Notes: generated by a model not told the origin, from the sequence alone. Numbered from the stretch's first letter, positions 31,470 to 44,302 are shown. The stretch is DNA of 64,000 nucleotides from Hemerocallis citrina (GCA_017893485.1 CM030363.1:85763730-85827729); one strand, 5' to 3'. Program-made: numbers and translations.

Positions 31470-34400
31470 TGTAACTACCATTTCAGCTATTTTCATTTTT
31501 ACCCCTTTTGTAATATTTTATTTGTAATTGAATACAATACTTTATTTTTGCTTTTTGATAATTTTAATTTAATTTGTTCATGGAATTCTTCATTCTTCTT
31601 GATTAAGCTTTTCTTGTTGAACCTATTTTCTTCTTATTAATTGCGGATATTTTTATTTGAACCCTATTATTTTAAACCCATGGCTTATTGAACCCTAAAA
31701 CCCAATTTCAATTGTTCTTGACCCAAAACTGCTATTCTTGGATCCTAAACCACTACCCCAATACCTTAATTGTACCCTATAAATACAACTCTACAGCAAA
31801 CCCTAAAAATTGCACAATTTGAAATCTTAGAGCTATTTATTCTCTCTCCTCTCTACTCTCTCCTCCCGTTCTCTTTCTCACGATCAGTTTTCCCACCCAA
31901 ACTCCACACCCTCCTTCTCCGACCTATCCCCTGGCCATCTCCGGCGATTCCCTCGTCGCTACCTCCCGTCGACACCCTTGTCAACGCCGGCACTGCCACA
32001 ACACCACCTCTCCTCGCCTTTGCCCGGTTCTGTTCGTCTATAGCCACCGAACCCCAACCCAACCTCCCTTGCTCCTCTTCCTGATTGTCGACAGCACCAT
32101 TCCTACCCCCTCCCCCACGGTCACCGTCGCCGTCAGCCAGCAACACCGACGACTCCCTTTGCCGTGCTGACATTGCTGCTACTGTCCCTTTTTTGTTGTT
32201 GCTGCTTGGTCTCTTCGTTGCTGTGTGGATCCTTGTGCATGTATATTGCACGTGCTATTTATGGATTGTGTTAGTTTGTGGGTTCGTTGCTTCGGGATTT
32301 TTATCCCGTTATTCTTGATATTCGTTTTCACCGTCTAAAAGGAAAGTTACTTCCTCTTGAATTGTAAATTGTATCAAATTCAAGTTTTGTTGAAACTCTT
32401 ACAAGTAAATCTATTCGTTTATCATATTATACATTGTTCATCTCTTTCGTTGGGTATATTGAGGGTTTACACGAGCTAACCCTAATTTACTTGACTTCGT
32501 GCTACTTTTGACTCCAAAGATTAAATCTTTCATGTGTGCATATAGAATTGATAATAGGGTTGTTCATATAACTATCACACAAATAAATTATTGTAGAGAA
32601 AATTACTAGGTTGTATTTTTGTTTGATCGATTGATGGTTGATTGATGATATATTGATGTACATGTGTGTACTTAATCTTATTTACCATGTTTTTATACCC
32701 ATCATGCTGATTGAGAAGTTTATCAACTAATAGAATTGATATCCATCATGTTTAATTAACTTATTTCATGAAAACTACATAAAACCCTGTATGTTGCTTA
32801 CTGACTGTATGTTGACTGCTATTTTTGACCTAGTAAATGATCTTAAAATAAATTATTTTCTGAATATGAATTGTAGCATTATCTTTCTAGTTTGCAGAAC
32901 ATCTTAAATTTCTTAATTCTAAGTGGTGTAGCAAAAGTTATGCCCGTTTTACTACAGTTGTGTTTTTACTTTCAGATTTCCAGATTCTTGTACGTTTCAT
33001 GTTCAAACAATAAAAAGGCTGACCAAATGATAAAATTTTGCTCTGAAAATTTCCATATTGTTGCTTAACATGTTTGGAAATCTGGAAAATATTTCTAATG
33101 AATTTATTATTGAGATTTTGCTGATTCTAAAATTATAATAACATGATGTCGAATTTCTGCCTAAACATGAAATCTTTAAAGAACAATGTGTTTGACCTAG
33201 CTACTGTTGTCAGATTTTGATCTTTAAATATGCGTTACAACCGTGTGGAAGTCTAGTTTTTATAACTTCTGACGGATTCAGTTTTCGATTTTGAAAATAG
33301 TGGAAAACTGCAATTTTGTACAGACTACTCTTACTGTCCAGAATTTAATAATCCAGATTTTAATAGATTAATTATTCCTGTATCGTGCATGAATTAATAT
33401 ATGTATGTTGTATTGCATGATCCTAATGAGTTATTGTCATCATTCTAATTGTCATATTTTGTGTTACCATCCTATTGTTCTCCTATTGATACTATTGTTC
33501 ATCTCATGTCTTAAATTGCATATTGTATTGTTGCATTGATAAATAATTAATATGCTGGGATTTAAGAGATTGATTAAAGTAGTTGATGATATAGAAACTG
33601 TACTCGGATGATGGCCCATGTTATTACCGTTATCGTCATAGTGTAAGAAATTACACCATGACCCATGTTATTACTATTATCGTTATCGTGTAAGAAATTA
33701 CACCATGACTCGTGTTATTACCGTTATCGTCATCATATCCAGTACATGAACTATAAAATCTACCACTATAGTCTAAGCGAAATTGTATGTATGCATCGAA
33801 CTTGTGGTATGGAACATATGGGACACAGTAGTACTTGTATTAGTTAGGATTTAAAATGATTAGTTGACATAAGGATTGACATCGTTCATCATTGTTCCTA
33901 TTGATATCGAATATTGGCCAAGTATTATTGTTATTGATCACTGATATTGTTACCGAATATTGATCCATTGTTTATACCATTGCATCGTTTACCATGATAT
34001 TGATTTTTGCTATTGTCCCATGTTGTTGACTCCTATTGATCCATTGAACTCATTATTATATCGTTATTCTATTGTTCTTTGCTTTCTCTACTTGCTGTCC
34101 ATGACTTGCTCTAAGGAAAACTTTTCTTCTCTTTTTAGATGAAGTATACAGAGGTAATGAAAGAGAATTGCCTGCTGGGTTTGGAGAGCAAACTTTCTAA
34201 AGAACTATTGCTTTATAATTGAATGTTATTCTTAATGAACTTATTGTATTGAGACTTGTTACTATTGTGTTTGGGATTTATTATTGTATTGGGCTTATGT
34301 CCCGAATTTTATTATTGTTTCCAGATGTTGGATTATTATTGTATTTGGATATTTTATATTGCTTCATTCCCAGTATTATTGTTCATGAGATTATTATTAT

Positions 34401-34532
34401 TGCCTACGCAATTGTTCTGTATTGATTATATTGTTGAGTTAATCGGATAAACAACTTATGGGTGACATTAGTCATTCGCTAGGCCAATGTCATGTATTCC
34501 TATTCCATATTTTTGGGAAGTGAGGCGTGACA
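31470..34532 (+). repeat. 5' LTR of the chromovirus-like gypsy element
   Basis: Begins TGTAACTACC and ends GAGGCGTGACA, about 3.06 kb. TATA box CTATAAATAC at 31778-31787, then a C/T- and GC-rich leader (31850-32200) and an AT-rich remainder. 33613-33740 has a tandem hairpin repeat. ORFs inside it show no domain. The 5' edge is inferred from the abrupt end of viral coding similarity and the TG start. Confidence 0.65.
33613..33740 (+). repeat. Tandem 47-bp repeat with perfect hairpins
   Basis: About 2.5 copies of a CATGTTATTACCGTTATCG-type unit. Each complete copy contains GTGTAAGAAATTACAC (33641-33656 and 33688-33703), a 6-bp stem closed by GAAA. Confidence 0.8.
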
Positions 34533-34542
34533 AGGTTTTTAG

Positions 34543-34555
34543 TGGTATCAGATCC
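34543..34555 (+). other. Primer-binding site (tRNA-iMet)
   Basis: TGGTATCAGATCC, 10 nt after the LTR end; the standard TGGTATCAGAGCC with one or two changes. Confidence 0.75.
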
Positions 34556-34739
34556 CTGGTTTGAATAATATATCAGTCAAAGGTAACTAACGAAAGGAAG
34601 TTTGGCTTTGATTGATATATTAGTCAGATTTGGGTTTTAATCAGGTTGACTCAACAGTATGTGCAATACTAGAATCGCATGAACAATTGATATTCAACTT
34701 ATGATCTGGACGCTAACAGTTTGATTTTTATTGCAGACC

Positions 34740-35940
34740 ATGGCTAGAAAATGTGCTTCATCTTTCCGCGCTGGGGTTGATCAGTCTGATGAGCCCAATG
34801 TTGCACAGTTGATGCAAATGCAGCGTGAGCACAATGAACTGATGATGCGAATGCATCTGGAACATAATGAACAGTTGAGAATGGCTTATGAAGCTGCTAA
34901 CAGAGAACCCGTTGTGCCTACACCTGGATTGGTGCTGCCGAGACCTGGAAATGTGGCAAATTTCATGAGGCTCCACCCAGACAAGTCCTCGGGCACTGAA
35001 GGTCCACTTGAAGCCAAGCAATGACTTATCAGGACTGAACAGTTATTGACCACAACATGTATAGCGGATGTGGATCGTGTGAATGTGGTGAGCATCCAAC
35101 TTATTGATCTTGCCCACATCTGGTGGCAAACTGAGGCTGAACGATTGGACCAACCCATCTACTGGGCCGTCTTCACTGAGAGCTTTCTCACGAAGTTCTT
35201 CCCTAATGTCACCAAGAATGAAATGGAACGACAGTTTGTCTCATTAACTCAGGTTCGTCAGATAGTATTTATTATGCTTTTTCGTTGTTATTTCATAAAG
35301 TATCGATGTTAAACTAAACACTGTCTTGAAACAAGGGAGTCGGACCGTGGATGAGTACGCTGCGAAATTTGCCTGACTAAGTCATTTTGCTACTGCTATG
35401 GTGGCAAATGACGAAGATAAAGGCCATCGTTTCTTGTTGGGCTTGGACATTGAGATTCAGGACAATATTGCTGTCTTGCGACTTTGCTCTTATGCTGATA
35501 TCCTGGATGTTGCAAGAATTCAGGAACATACCAGTTCAAGCATGCTATTCAGCGTTCTGTTGCTGCTAAACCTTCTGGTGGGCCTATTAAGAGGCCAGCT
35601 CTGCCCCTTCCTGTCAGGGCATTGCCTTACCCACCTGCTGTCCCGAGGCCGAACATAGTCTGCACACACTGTCACAAGACTGGGCATTTGCGCCCAAATT
35701 GCAGGATAGCGAACCGCCAGTGCCTTGCATGCGGAGGTGTGGACCACATGGTTCGTGATTGCCCTAGGGCCAGACCTCTTGCACCGGTTGGAGGTTCCGC
35801 TCCTTAGGGGGCGCTTGTTCCTAGTCAAGGTGGACCACTACTTCCTCCTCAAAGGCAGGTCTTTGATCAGAGAAGAGCCGGTCCTAAGGGTAATCTTCCT
35901 GCAGGTCATGATCAGGCCTACACTTGACTACAGAGGATGT
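34740..35940 (+). pseudogene. Chromovirus-like Gag, broken
   Basis: MARKCASSFRAG begins a coiled, Met/His-rich N-terminal part; a TGA follows LEAKQ at 35022. The same frame resumes with the Retrotrans_gag core (HIWWQTEAERL, FLTKFFPNVTKNEMERQFV). An extra 82-83 nt interrupts the core at 35253-35335 between SLTQ and GSRTVDEYAAKF. 35398 onward gives VANDEDKGHRFLLGL in another frame, and 35622-35807 gives two zinc knuckles, CTHCHKTGHLRPNC and CLACGGVDHMVRDC. Gag forms the particle and binds element RNA. Multiple breaks; inactive. Confidence 0.8.
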
Positions 35941-35964
35941 TGAGATTGCTTTGGGCATTGTTGC

Positions 35965-38900
35965 TGTAACGCCTCGAATTCTAAATAAGATCGAATTCGA
36001 GATTCTACAAGATCTTTACACTTCACTTCGTACAATTTTATAAGGAAATTTAAACTTTTCATCATACATCAGAGTTCTTTACAATTTTGTACACAACAGA
36101 AAATAAAATGAATTACAACAATGGAAATAATATACAACTTGTACAACTTTATCAATGTAATTAATCAACAACATCATAACATCTTTACCTCTTTATGAAA
36201 AGTCCAGTTCCTGCATAATTAGATGTGGGCACGTAAGTTACTTACAACTGACGAAAATGTTATACTCTGCCATCCTCTCTATTCCGTACATATAACGATC
36301 TCAAAACTTTAACAAACCATAATTTGAATGCAAAATAAAGTGTAAAATGTGACGACACTAAACATTTAAGTGTATGCGATGCCTTAATGCCTAATGCAGA
36401 TATTTTATTCTAAGATGATACTAATGCATACTTGTTCGGATTCTATGCATCCCATACTACATAGGTCCGAGGGTAAGCACCTACGTACTCCACATTAAAG
36501 GGTTCGATCCCTCGCCATGAGAACTACCGAGTAATAAGAACAAGGTTTAGATATTTCACGAGTAGGATCCTAGTCCCGGAGTACACCGCCCGATGTTATA
36601 CAGACTCCTCGTCGCACAAATACCCCGCAAGTATCCCTCTAGCCCCGGTATACGTATATATACTGGAGTACGACAAACTATCCGCCCGACTACGCATAGT
36701 CCTGGATTTAAAATAAAAATTCGTCTCCATCGGAGCAACCTCAGTCCCAGAGCACATCGCCCGACTAGGTCTATAGTCCCGGAGTACACCACTCGACTAT
36801 ATAGAGTGCCCCACTTACATTTGCCCAGGTTTACTATACTTCTCTTAAGTGCCTAGTTTCTTAAGTTCAAGATATGAATAAATTTTCATACATAGAAATA
36901 GTCTTACCCCCTACCGGACTTAATCACAAAAATATGAGATAGCTCCATGGTCATATCTCAAAATTATATCTCAAATCTTTTAATTCAATAGTGCTGGTAC
37001 CCGAGGTCTCACTAACTCTAAATCACAACTTTTCATGTACAAGAAATCATGGGTATTCATACCCTTCATGTATTAACTCAATATGTTCATATCTTCAATT
37101 TATTCATAAATAGATCCATGTCTTATTTTAGCACTTATTCATGTTTTACTTATTCATTTACAATTCAAAATAGAATAATCATTCCTTTCATAAATAAAAG
37201 ATTCATCACAATAAATTTCATTAGTAATTTAAGCAATTCATATTCTCAATTCACATCAAGTATTTCTTACTCAACACAAGTGTTTGTTTACATCAAGAGA
37301 ATTTCATAACTTATTACATATTTTTCCTTCTTTTCAAAAAAATAAGGATCATTTACTCCAATGATAATTTTGGAGTCAAAAACTCATTTACTATCTCAAA
37401 TTCCATTTTTACTTTCTCAAAATATACTAGAAAATTTAATAACTATCTCTAATAATTTCCATTTTATTTTATAAGAATAATAGGATTTTATTCTCAACCT
37501 TATTTACATTTAAAATCTCAAATATATAAACAAAACCCAAAAAAAAAGGTGTCCTTCGGTTTCAAACCCAGGACCTGCCGACACACAGTGTCAGCGCCCA
37601 AGGCCCATTACGCTAGCCACCAAGTCCATTAGGACTTTGTGTCAAATGTCATACTGAAAACCCCAAATGTAGAGCTTCTAGTTTCGGATTTTAAATTAAT
37701 GAAACAAAAATAAATGTGTCCAACAAGTTTTGAACCCAAGATCTCTTACAAGTAGTGCTCTGGGGTGCACTGGCTAACCAGTAAATCCAAGTGTGATTAT
37801 TGATTAGGAGTTGTATCGATATAATTTTCTTCATACTGTTCAGTAATTGGTTTTTTTCACAAAACTCGTTTATCCAATGATCCAAACTTTTAGGATATTG
37901 AAATAAACTTTTCTTTTGACTGAAATGAATTTTAAAAACAGCAACCAACTAATTTCAAATTCATTTTAAAAATATATTTCCTATTTTTAAATGGTTCCTC
38001 TTTCCATTTTACATATAGATTTGTATTTTTCTCAAAACTCGAATTTAAGAATTGTATTCATTAAAACTAGTTTATGTGCTCAATTATACTGATTAAAATT
38101 TCGTAATAACACCAAACATGCTTCTCAATCATGAGAATCTCAACAAAAAAAAAAACTTCTTTATACAAAAATTTATATTTTCATAAGTCGACACATTTCA
38201 TGGCAACAATTCAATTTGGTTTTTCTTTCTTTCTTCTTTCTAATCATCATGACACTAAGGTATATATTGAATATAACATTCTTCAACCAATTTTCATATA
38301 ACTCATATATTCGACATGTACAAATTTACAAGCATACTAACATGATTCATAGTATTAATTTTTTTGTCAAAATTCTTCTTTCTAATTAACATGGTGGTTA
38401 TTATTTACTTAATCACAACAAGATTATTTTCATTCATGGTATATTACACTAGCATGGATTTTATCTACATATTTCACATCAAATTCAATTTATACTACTT
38501 GTTTATAATTTTTAGCATGCATTCTCTACATTAGAAAGTAAGAGATCACCCACCTCTTATGAAGAATGAAATAACCAAGATTAGGGAGACCACTTCTAGC
38601 TCCTAGCTCCAACTAGCACCTCCTTATCCTTCTCCTCCTAGCAATAGCTCTCCAATGCATAAAGGTACTCTCTTCTCTCTTTCTTTTTCCTCTCTTTATT
38701 TTTGTTTAGTTTAGGTGTGACAAGAGAAGAAAAATGAGAGTGTATTTATAGGTCAAGGTGAGGGTTTAAAGTGCAAAAATTAACCACCTAATAAATTACT
38801 CCACTTAATTTCCAACTCTTTATAATCCTAACTCCTATAACTCCTAACTCTTCAAAACTCAAACCCCCTCCTCTCCATGATAAAAAACCGGCCAACCCCC

Positions 38901-39294
38901 TTTTTTCTCTTCATTTACCACGTGCACGTGTTGTGCACTAGTGCACGCACATACACTATAATTAATACAATTCCTATAGTTCCAAAATGTGTATTAAAAT
39001 TTGTTACATGTCATGTGTGAGTCCATGCATAACTTTAAAATAGAATTTAATTAATGGGCTTGTCCCATGGGCTTTCTTTTTAACCAATTTAACTAATTAT
39101 TCTAGTGGGCTCTCCTAATGGGCTAGAATCTCTCTTTAGGTCCATGGGTTTAATGAAATGCTAAATAAAGATTATGCATGCTAAAATAGTAAATGAGAGT
39201 AAGAAATAGAGATGGAAAAATTAGCACATGTATCATACGTGCAAAAAATTGGAAAAATGCATTTTAAATTAAAATAAAATTGTGGGGTGTTACA
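35965..39294 (-). repeat. 3' LTR of the minus-strand chromovirus-like gypsy element
   Basis: On the minus strand it begins TGTAACACCCCAC and ends GAGGCGTTACA, 3.33 kb. A TATA box (CCTATAAATACA) lies at 38752-38741. 36565-36800 carries 4-5 copies of a unit with AGTCCCGGAGTACACC. The polypurine tract immediately outside its 39294 end shows it is a 3' LTR whose internal region lay to the right. It matches the coding region at 49033-53480 in strand and in the sequence leading into the PPT. Confidence 0.7.
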
Positions 39295-39311
39295 ATACTC
39301 CCTCCTTAGAA
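39295..39311 (-). other. Polypurine tract of the minus-strand gypsy element
   Basis: On the minus strand TTCTAAGGAGGGAGTAT directly precedes TGTAACACC. Compare TTTTCTAAGGGGGGAGTGA before the 3' LTR of the neighbouring LARD. Confidence 0.75.
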
Positions 39312-40746
39312 TAGTTCCTGTAGTACCCCGTATTTTCAAATATTATTTTAAAGATTTGAAAATGAATTAAAATGATTTTCTGGAGATTTAATAAATATTT
39401 TCTAAAGATTTATCTTTTTACACGTGCAAAACACGTACAAATATTTTGGTGTAAATAACCAATTTTATATTTTTATTAAATTCTCCTAATTATAATGGAG
39501 TATATTCTAAATTTTGGGATTTTTCTGAGTAGAAAAACTATTTTTATGAATATCTCGAAAGAGAGGGGCTTTTATGTAAAAAGTCGTTTGGATCTTAAAT
39601 AAATTATGAAAATTCATTTTTACTGATATTTTGGTTCTCCATGGTTATCATTTGAATTTAAATATATTTAGATTTTATTTAAAGTCGATTTGGTGAAGAT
39701 TTAACCAAAAAGGGTGTTTTTGCAAATATGGAATTCATGTAGAATTTTGTGCAAATGTTTTCTGGAAAGTAAAAGTCAAATATTTTGATTGGAAAATATA
39801 ATATATATTATTAGATATTATTTCTGATTTTTCTGGATTTTTATGAATATTTTATGATGTAATTGCAAATATTACAAAAGGGAGGGCTTTTGTGCAAAAT
39901 CGCCACCCTGAGTTGTAAATCCAAATTTTTCTTGTTTACTGGGATGCTCTGGATTGTTGGACAACTCAGTGATAAAATATTTGATTTGATTTTGATTTAG
40001 TTAATCTATTTTAACTAAGGAAAGGTTATATGAGAAAAGTTATATTTTTGGGAGGACTATTTTGCAAATACATTTCTAAAACCCTAAATCTTATTTCCGG
40101 CCTGTATAAAAGAGGGTGTGCAGCCGTCATTCGCTGCACAACTCCAGATTTATTATATTATTATTTTCTTGGTGATCAAGAGGAGAATTTTTGGATCTCG
40201 CAAAAAGGAAGGCTTTTCGTTGGATCTTTTCAATTCAAAGGTGAGTGATATAAAATTATTTTGTTGTTTTGATCTATGTATGGAGTGACAATGTTGTTTT
40301 GATTTGATGTTGTGAATGATATGGATCTTATATTGTGGTATGATTCATGTGAACAATTGTTTTTGTTTGGACCACGTATGTAAAATCTATGAATGACTAG
40401 TAGATCTTGGTTTATAAAATTGTGTTGCTAAAAAGCATGTTAAGATTTGAGTATGGTTATTAATGGATGGTTGAACATCTGGACATTGAGTTTATAAATC
40501 ATATTTTGATTAAGAGTCGTGAAAGAAATTTAGTATTGAGAAACCCTAATGAAAGAATTAGTAATCTAGAACATGAGAACTTGAGTTTTGACATATTTGA
40601 TGTTTTGAGTAATATATCCGTAATAAGGATTTGTTGAGATTTTTCATTTTACCTGAATACGAACTATTTTTCACCAACAATGAATCTTTAGAAAACTTCA
40701 GTTTTGATTTTGTATTCAGACCTAATTTCTGAAAACTGTAGGCCGA

Positions 40747-41085
40747 CAGTCGACTGGTCTACTATTCAGTCGACTGGTACGACCCTGCTGTTGTATCTTC
40801 AGTTCTTTTGAAATCCCCTCTGGACAGTCGACTAGACTCTTATGCAGTCGACTGGTATCCTGAGGCCTTATTTTGTAAAATTATTTCAGTCCTTTCTGGA
40901 CAGTCGACCTATGACCTCTTTAAGTCGACTTATATACTTAGAATATTTTCTTGAGAATTATTGGAATTTTGTCTCGATTAAGTCGAATGATGGCTTTCAA
41001 GTCGACTGTTATGACTTAGTTTATTTTTGTAAAATTTTGGATATTGTCCTCTGGACAGTCGACTTACCACAGTATGTGTCGACTG
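40747..41085. repeat. Cluster of CAGTCGACTGG motifs in the LARD LTR
   Basis: Ten GTCGA-centred words (mostly CAGTCGACTGG or AAGTCGACTT) in about 340 bp, irregularly spaced, each usually preceded by CTGGA or followed by TACTG/TATCC. The same cluster is in the 3' LTR at about 47190-47530. Confidence 0.9.
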
Positions 41086-41454
41086 GTACTGATGGATTTT
41101 TGTAACTTGAGTGTTCTTTCGAATGATTGGCTTTCAGATAATTCAGCCTATACTTTGTCTTTAGTTAAGCATTTGGTTTGAGATATTCAGTTGAGCTAAT
41201 TTTGTTTAGTGGAAAGTTGATTAAGACTTTTGAGATTGAGTCCCTAGAGGTGAGTGACCCTAGTATACCGGTGTTGAGTTATTTTGTTGAGGCCCGTGAG
41301 GCATTTTAGTTAGTCAGTTTTAAATTTAGGCCGGTAGGGTACACTAACTCTAGGAGATTCTTTAAGTGATTAAATAACCCAAATGATAAGGACAGACACT
41401 AGTGGTGATATGATGAACGGGAACATGGGTTATGCACCCCAGTATGGCTTTAGA

Positions 41455-41740
41455 TGTGGGATTTAATCTCCGGAATTATCCAAGTAACTTACTTGAGATG
41501 TGGGATTTATCTCCAGAATTATCCAGGTAAATTACCTGCGATGTGAGATATATCTCCAGAATTATCCAAGTGATTTGCTTGCGGTGTGGGATTGATCTCC
41601 GGAATTATCAAAGTCGAGGCGACGCACATGGGGTATTCATGTGATGATGTGTCTATGTTTAGATGTGGGATGATCTCCGGAATTATCCAGGTAAATTACC
41701 TGAGATATGGGATCTATCTCCAGAATTATCAAGCATGGGC
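41455..41740 (+). repeat. Tandem repeat with hairpins, about 46-bp unit, 6 copies
   Basis: Units share GATGTGGGATTTATCTCC then GGAATTATCC and a short inverted repeat: CAAGTAACTTACTTG, CAGGTAAATTACCTG and CAAGTGATTTGCTTG in successive copies. The arms change together in the first two. Present also in the 3' LTR at about 47895-48175. Confidence 0.88.
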
Positions 41741-42468
41741 TAATTCTCACAGTTTATCTTTATCTCGTAGTAGTCATCGTGATAGGAATAGTTGCATAGC
41801 GGGATATTGAACCCTATAATGTGAAGACGTTAAGGGCTTGCACCGAACCTATGTAGAATGTGATGCATAGACTTCGACAAGTATGCATTAAAGAGTCCGT
41901 ATAGAATTTGTGTTGTCTTGACTTGGTTTTATGCATGAGTTTTTCAGTTTTCCTACACTTGATACTTAGACTAGATGCACTTGTTGTTTTCATTCTATGA
42001 TGTTTTCATGCTTTACATCTTTGTTATTCCTCATTCATTTATCATTGTGGTTAATACATGATGTCGATGACTTTATGTTTTATGATTAAATTATGTTGTT
42101 TGTTTTTATGTCACTCACACCATTTATGGCTGACCCCTTTAGTTTTGGGGGTTAGGGATCATCTCTAGCCTCATATGTTACAGGTTGTTGCTTAGAGTTT
42201 GGAGGTTGGATGCTTGAGATAGATTTGGAGACAAACTGATGTAATAGAGCTTTGTGTAAAATTTTAGTAAAAGAAGTGTTGTGAAAAGAAAGATGTAATT
42301 CAAGGTGTTTGTAATTCCCCTGTGTTTGAAAAAGATTGTTGTAATAAAAGTTTGGAATAAAATTATTTGTGTTTTTTGGGCTATGTGTACTGTTACATTG
42401 AAGTTGATGCTGGGATTGTGCCACGTATTTTCTAAGTTATTATATTAGAAATTCGGGGCGCTACAGAT

Positions 42469-42480
42469 TGGTATCAGAGC
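42469..42480 (+). other. Primer-binding site (tRNA-iMet) of the LARD
   Basis: TGGTATCAGAGC, 3 nt after the 5' LTR. Confidence 0.92.
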
Positions 42481-42519
42481 ATGCTTCAATGGTAATAATA
42501 GACATAGTATGAAAACCAA

Positions 42520-42650
42520 CCTAGGTGTGGACACTAGAGCGTGAGTACCTAGGTGTGGACATTAGAAGTGTGAGTACACAAGTGGACATTAAATACAATC
42601 TAGGTGGACATTAGAGGCGTGAGTACCTTGGCGGACATCTAATGTGTGTG
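42520..42650. repeat. Leader repeat of the LARD
   Basis: Four imperfect copies of CTAGGTGTGGACATTAGA-type sequence interleaved with GTGAGTAC, just downstream of the PBS. Confidence 0.7.
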
Positions 42651-44302
42651 ATTTGATTGTTTGGTCATGAAGACCTGTAATGAGATTTAGGCCGTTTGTA
42701 TGCTTAGATTTGAAAGAAATCTCTTTATCGCAAGGGTATTGATTATTTTTACATAAAGCAAATATTTTCTCACTAGTGTATTCAATATTTATTCATGTAA
42801 GGTGTTACCCTTTCAATTTATATAATTTCTATTTTACTTAATCATGATCTACTATATGTTTTGCTATCTTACCCACTGCATATAATTTCTGAATTATATG
42901 ATTTTTGCCAAAGAAATTTTCATTTATTTATTTATTCCTAGTTATAAAATTTGATTATCTTCCGTTAGTTCTTTTAATTATTTGCTTTCTTGTATATTTT
43001 GTACACCTCAATTTTGTGCTCACTCTTGTATCCTATCACTCTTACTGTTTTATATTTGTTTACTTACTAAATGACTTTTCTGAAATCAACTTATTTTACT
43101 TTTATTCGGTTTCTTTTATTGTCAGCAACTGAATTTATTTCTTTTTCTATATCTCCAACCGAGTTTATATTATTTCTATTCATTAGTGCAAACATTAAAC
43201 TTTTACTAATCGTCTTGTTTTCTTTTAAAAACTGTTTCTTTGACTTTACTATTGGTTTTTACTTCTTATTCTTTTGTCCAAGTTATTATTTGGCAACTTT
43301 TGCTGTAATTCAATAGTGCATCCTTTAGCATATCACAAGCTCATTTTATTTTGCGACTCTTACCCATTTCTTTCTTGACGTCTTATTTATCTTACTTTCA
43401 TGTGCATTTTTGTTACTCGTATACTTTGATATTACTTTTACATATTACCTTAAAATTTTGAATTACTACGTGTTAAGTTATTATTGCTACTTTTATTTCC
43501 TTTCATTATTGTTTTGCTATACTATAAATTTTGTTTTGCATATTTACTTCCATTTTATTATATGTACTTGGATTTTTCAATACTATATTTTCCATTATTT
43601 TGTATTGTCTTATTTATTTTGGAGCATTTAAACTTGATTGCAATATTTTACTCATATAAATATGATATGTTTCTGCACATTTAAATCTTTATTATTAATT
43701 ATGTTTTTGCACCTTATATTCGGTACCCTTATTATTACTTACAGTTGACCGCTTTTGTTTTAATTTCTTTCCACTATTTAAAAGCTACTTATTAAATTGG
43801 TTGCTTCACACTTTTCGAATGTACTATGTGCACCCACTACTTATATTTTGCTTAAATCTTAATATCGTTACATTCTTGATTACTACATGTACTTCCTACA
43901 AATTCCTATATATGTACCACATATTTCAACATACTTACTATGCATATCATTTCACATTTGTTTAATTCGTACACTATTGTATATATTTTATGATATATTT
44001 ATTGTGTAAAGTTGCTACACTACATATGTATTTTCTCATTCACATTTGTATTTGTGCTTAGGCATGTATTTCATTCCGTTTCTTCTTACTTTTATAAATT
44101 TCTTTCACTACTATTATTTTGTACTATTGTGATTTATAATCCATACTTCTATTTTAATATTCCATCAGATGACTTTCAACTCCATTTATTACTTTTGCTA
44201 CTATTTTTATATCACGAATTTCAAAACATATCTTCGTACTTAAATTAAGCAATTAATATCCATGTGCCTGTGGAAGATTGCATCATCTTGTTCATCGTTT
44301 TG
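42651..44302. other. T-rich non-coding interior of the LARD
   Basis: Long T/A-rich sequence. Several short frames encode Phe/Leu/Tyr-rich peptides that simply reflect T-richness; no domain is supported. The same kind of sequence continues from 44500 to 45338. Confidence 0.6.

Larger units (their letters stand above)
31470..35964 (+). mobile_element. Chromovirus-like Ty3/gypsy element, 5' LTR and gag only (truncated)
   Basis: LTR 31470-34532, PBS complementary to initiator Met-tRNA, and gag to about 35940. It is then cut by the LTR of a minus-strand gypsy element at 35965. Pol and the 3' LTR are not in the window. It truncates the pararetrovirus. Confidence 0.75.
39319..42465 (+). repeat. 5' LTR of the LARD
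   Basis: TGTAGTACCCC ... GGGGCGCTACA, 3147 bp. Core promoter TGTATAAAAG at 40103-40112. Downstream are a cluster of ten GTCGA(C) motifs (40747-41085) and a hairpin-bearing tandem repeat (41455-41740). A 72-codon frame at 40030 is conserved between both LTRs only because the LTRs are near identical. Confidence 0.92.

Noticed and set aside
40030..40248. 72-residue frame conserved at 46472-46690
   Set aside because: Both copies lie at the same place in the two LTRs, directly around the promoter; conservation reflects LTR identity, not coding.
42905..44248. Phe/Leu/Tyr-rich frames suggestive of membrane proteins
   Set aside because: T-rich sequence yields such peptides automatically; no start context or family match.
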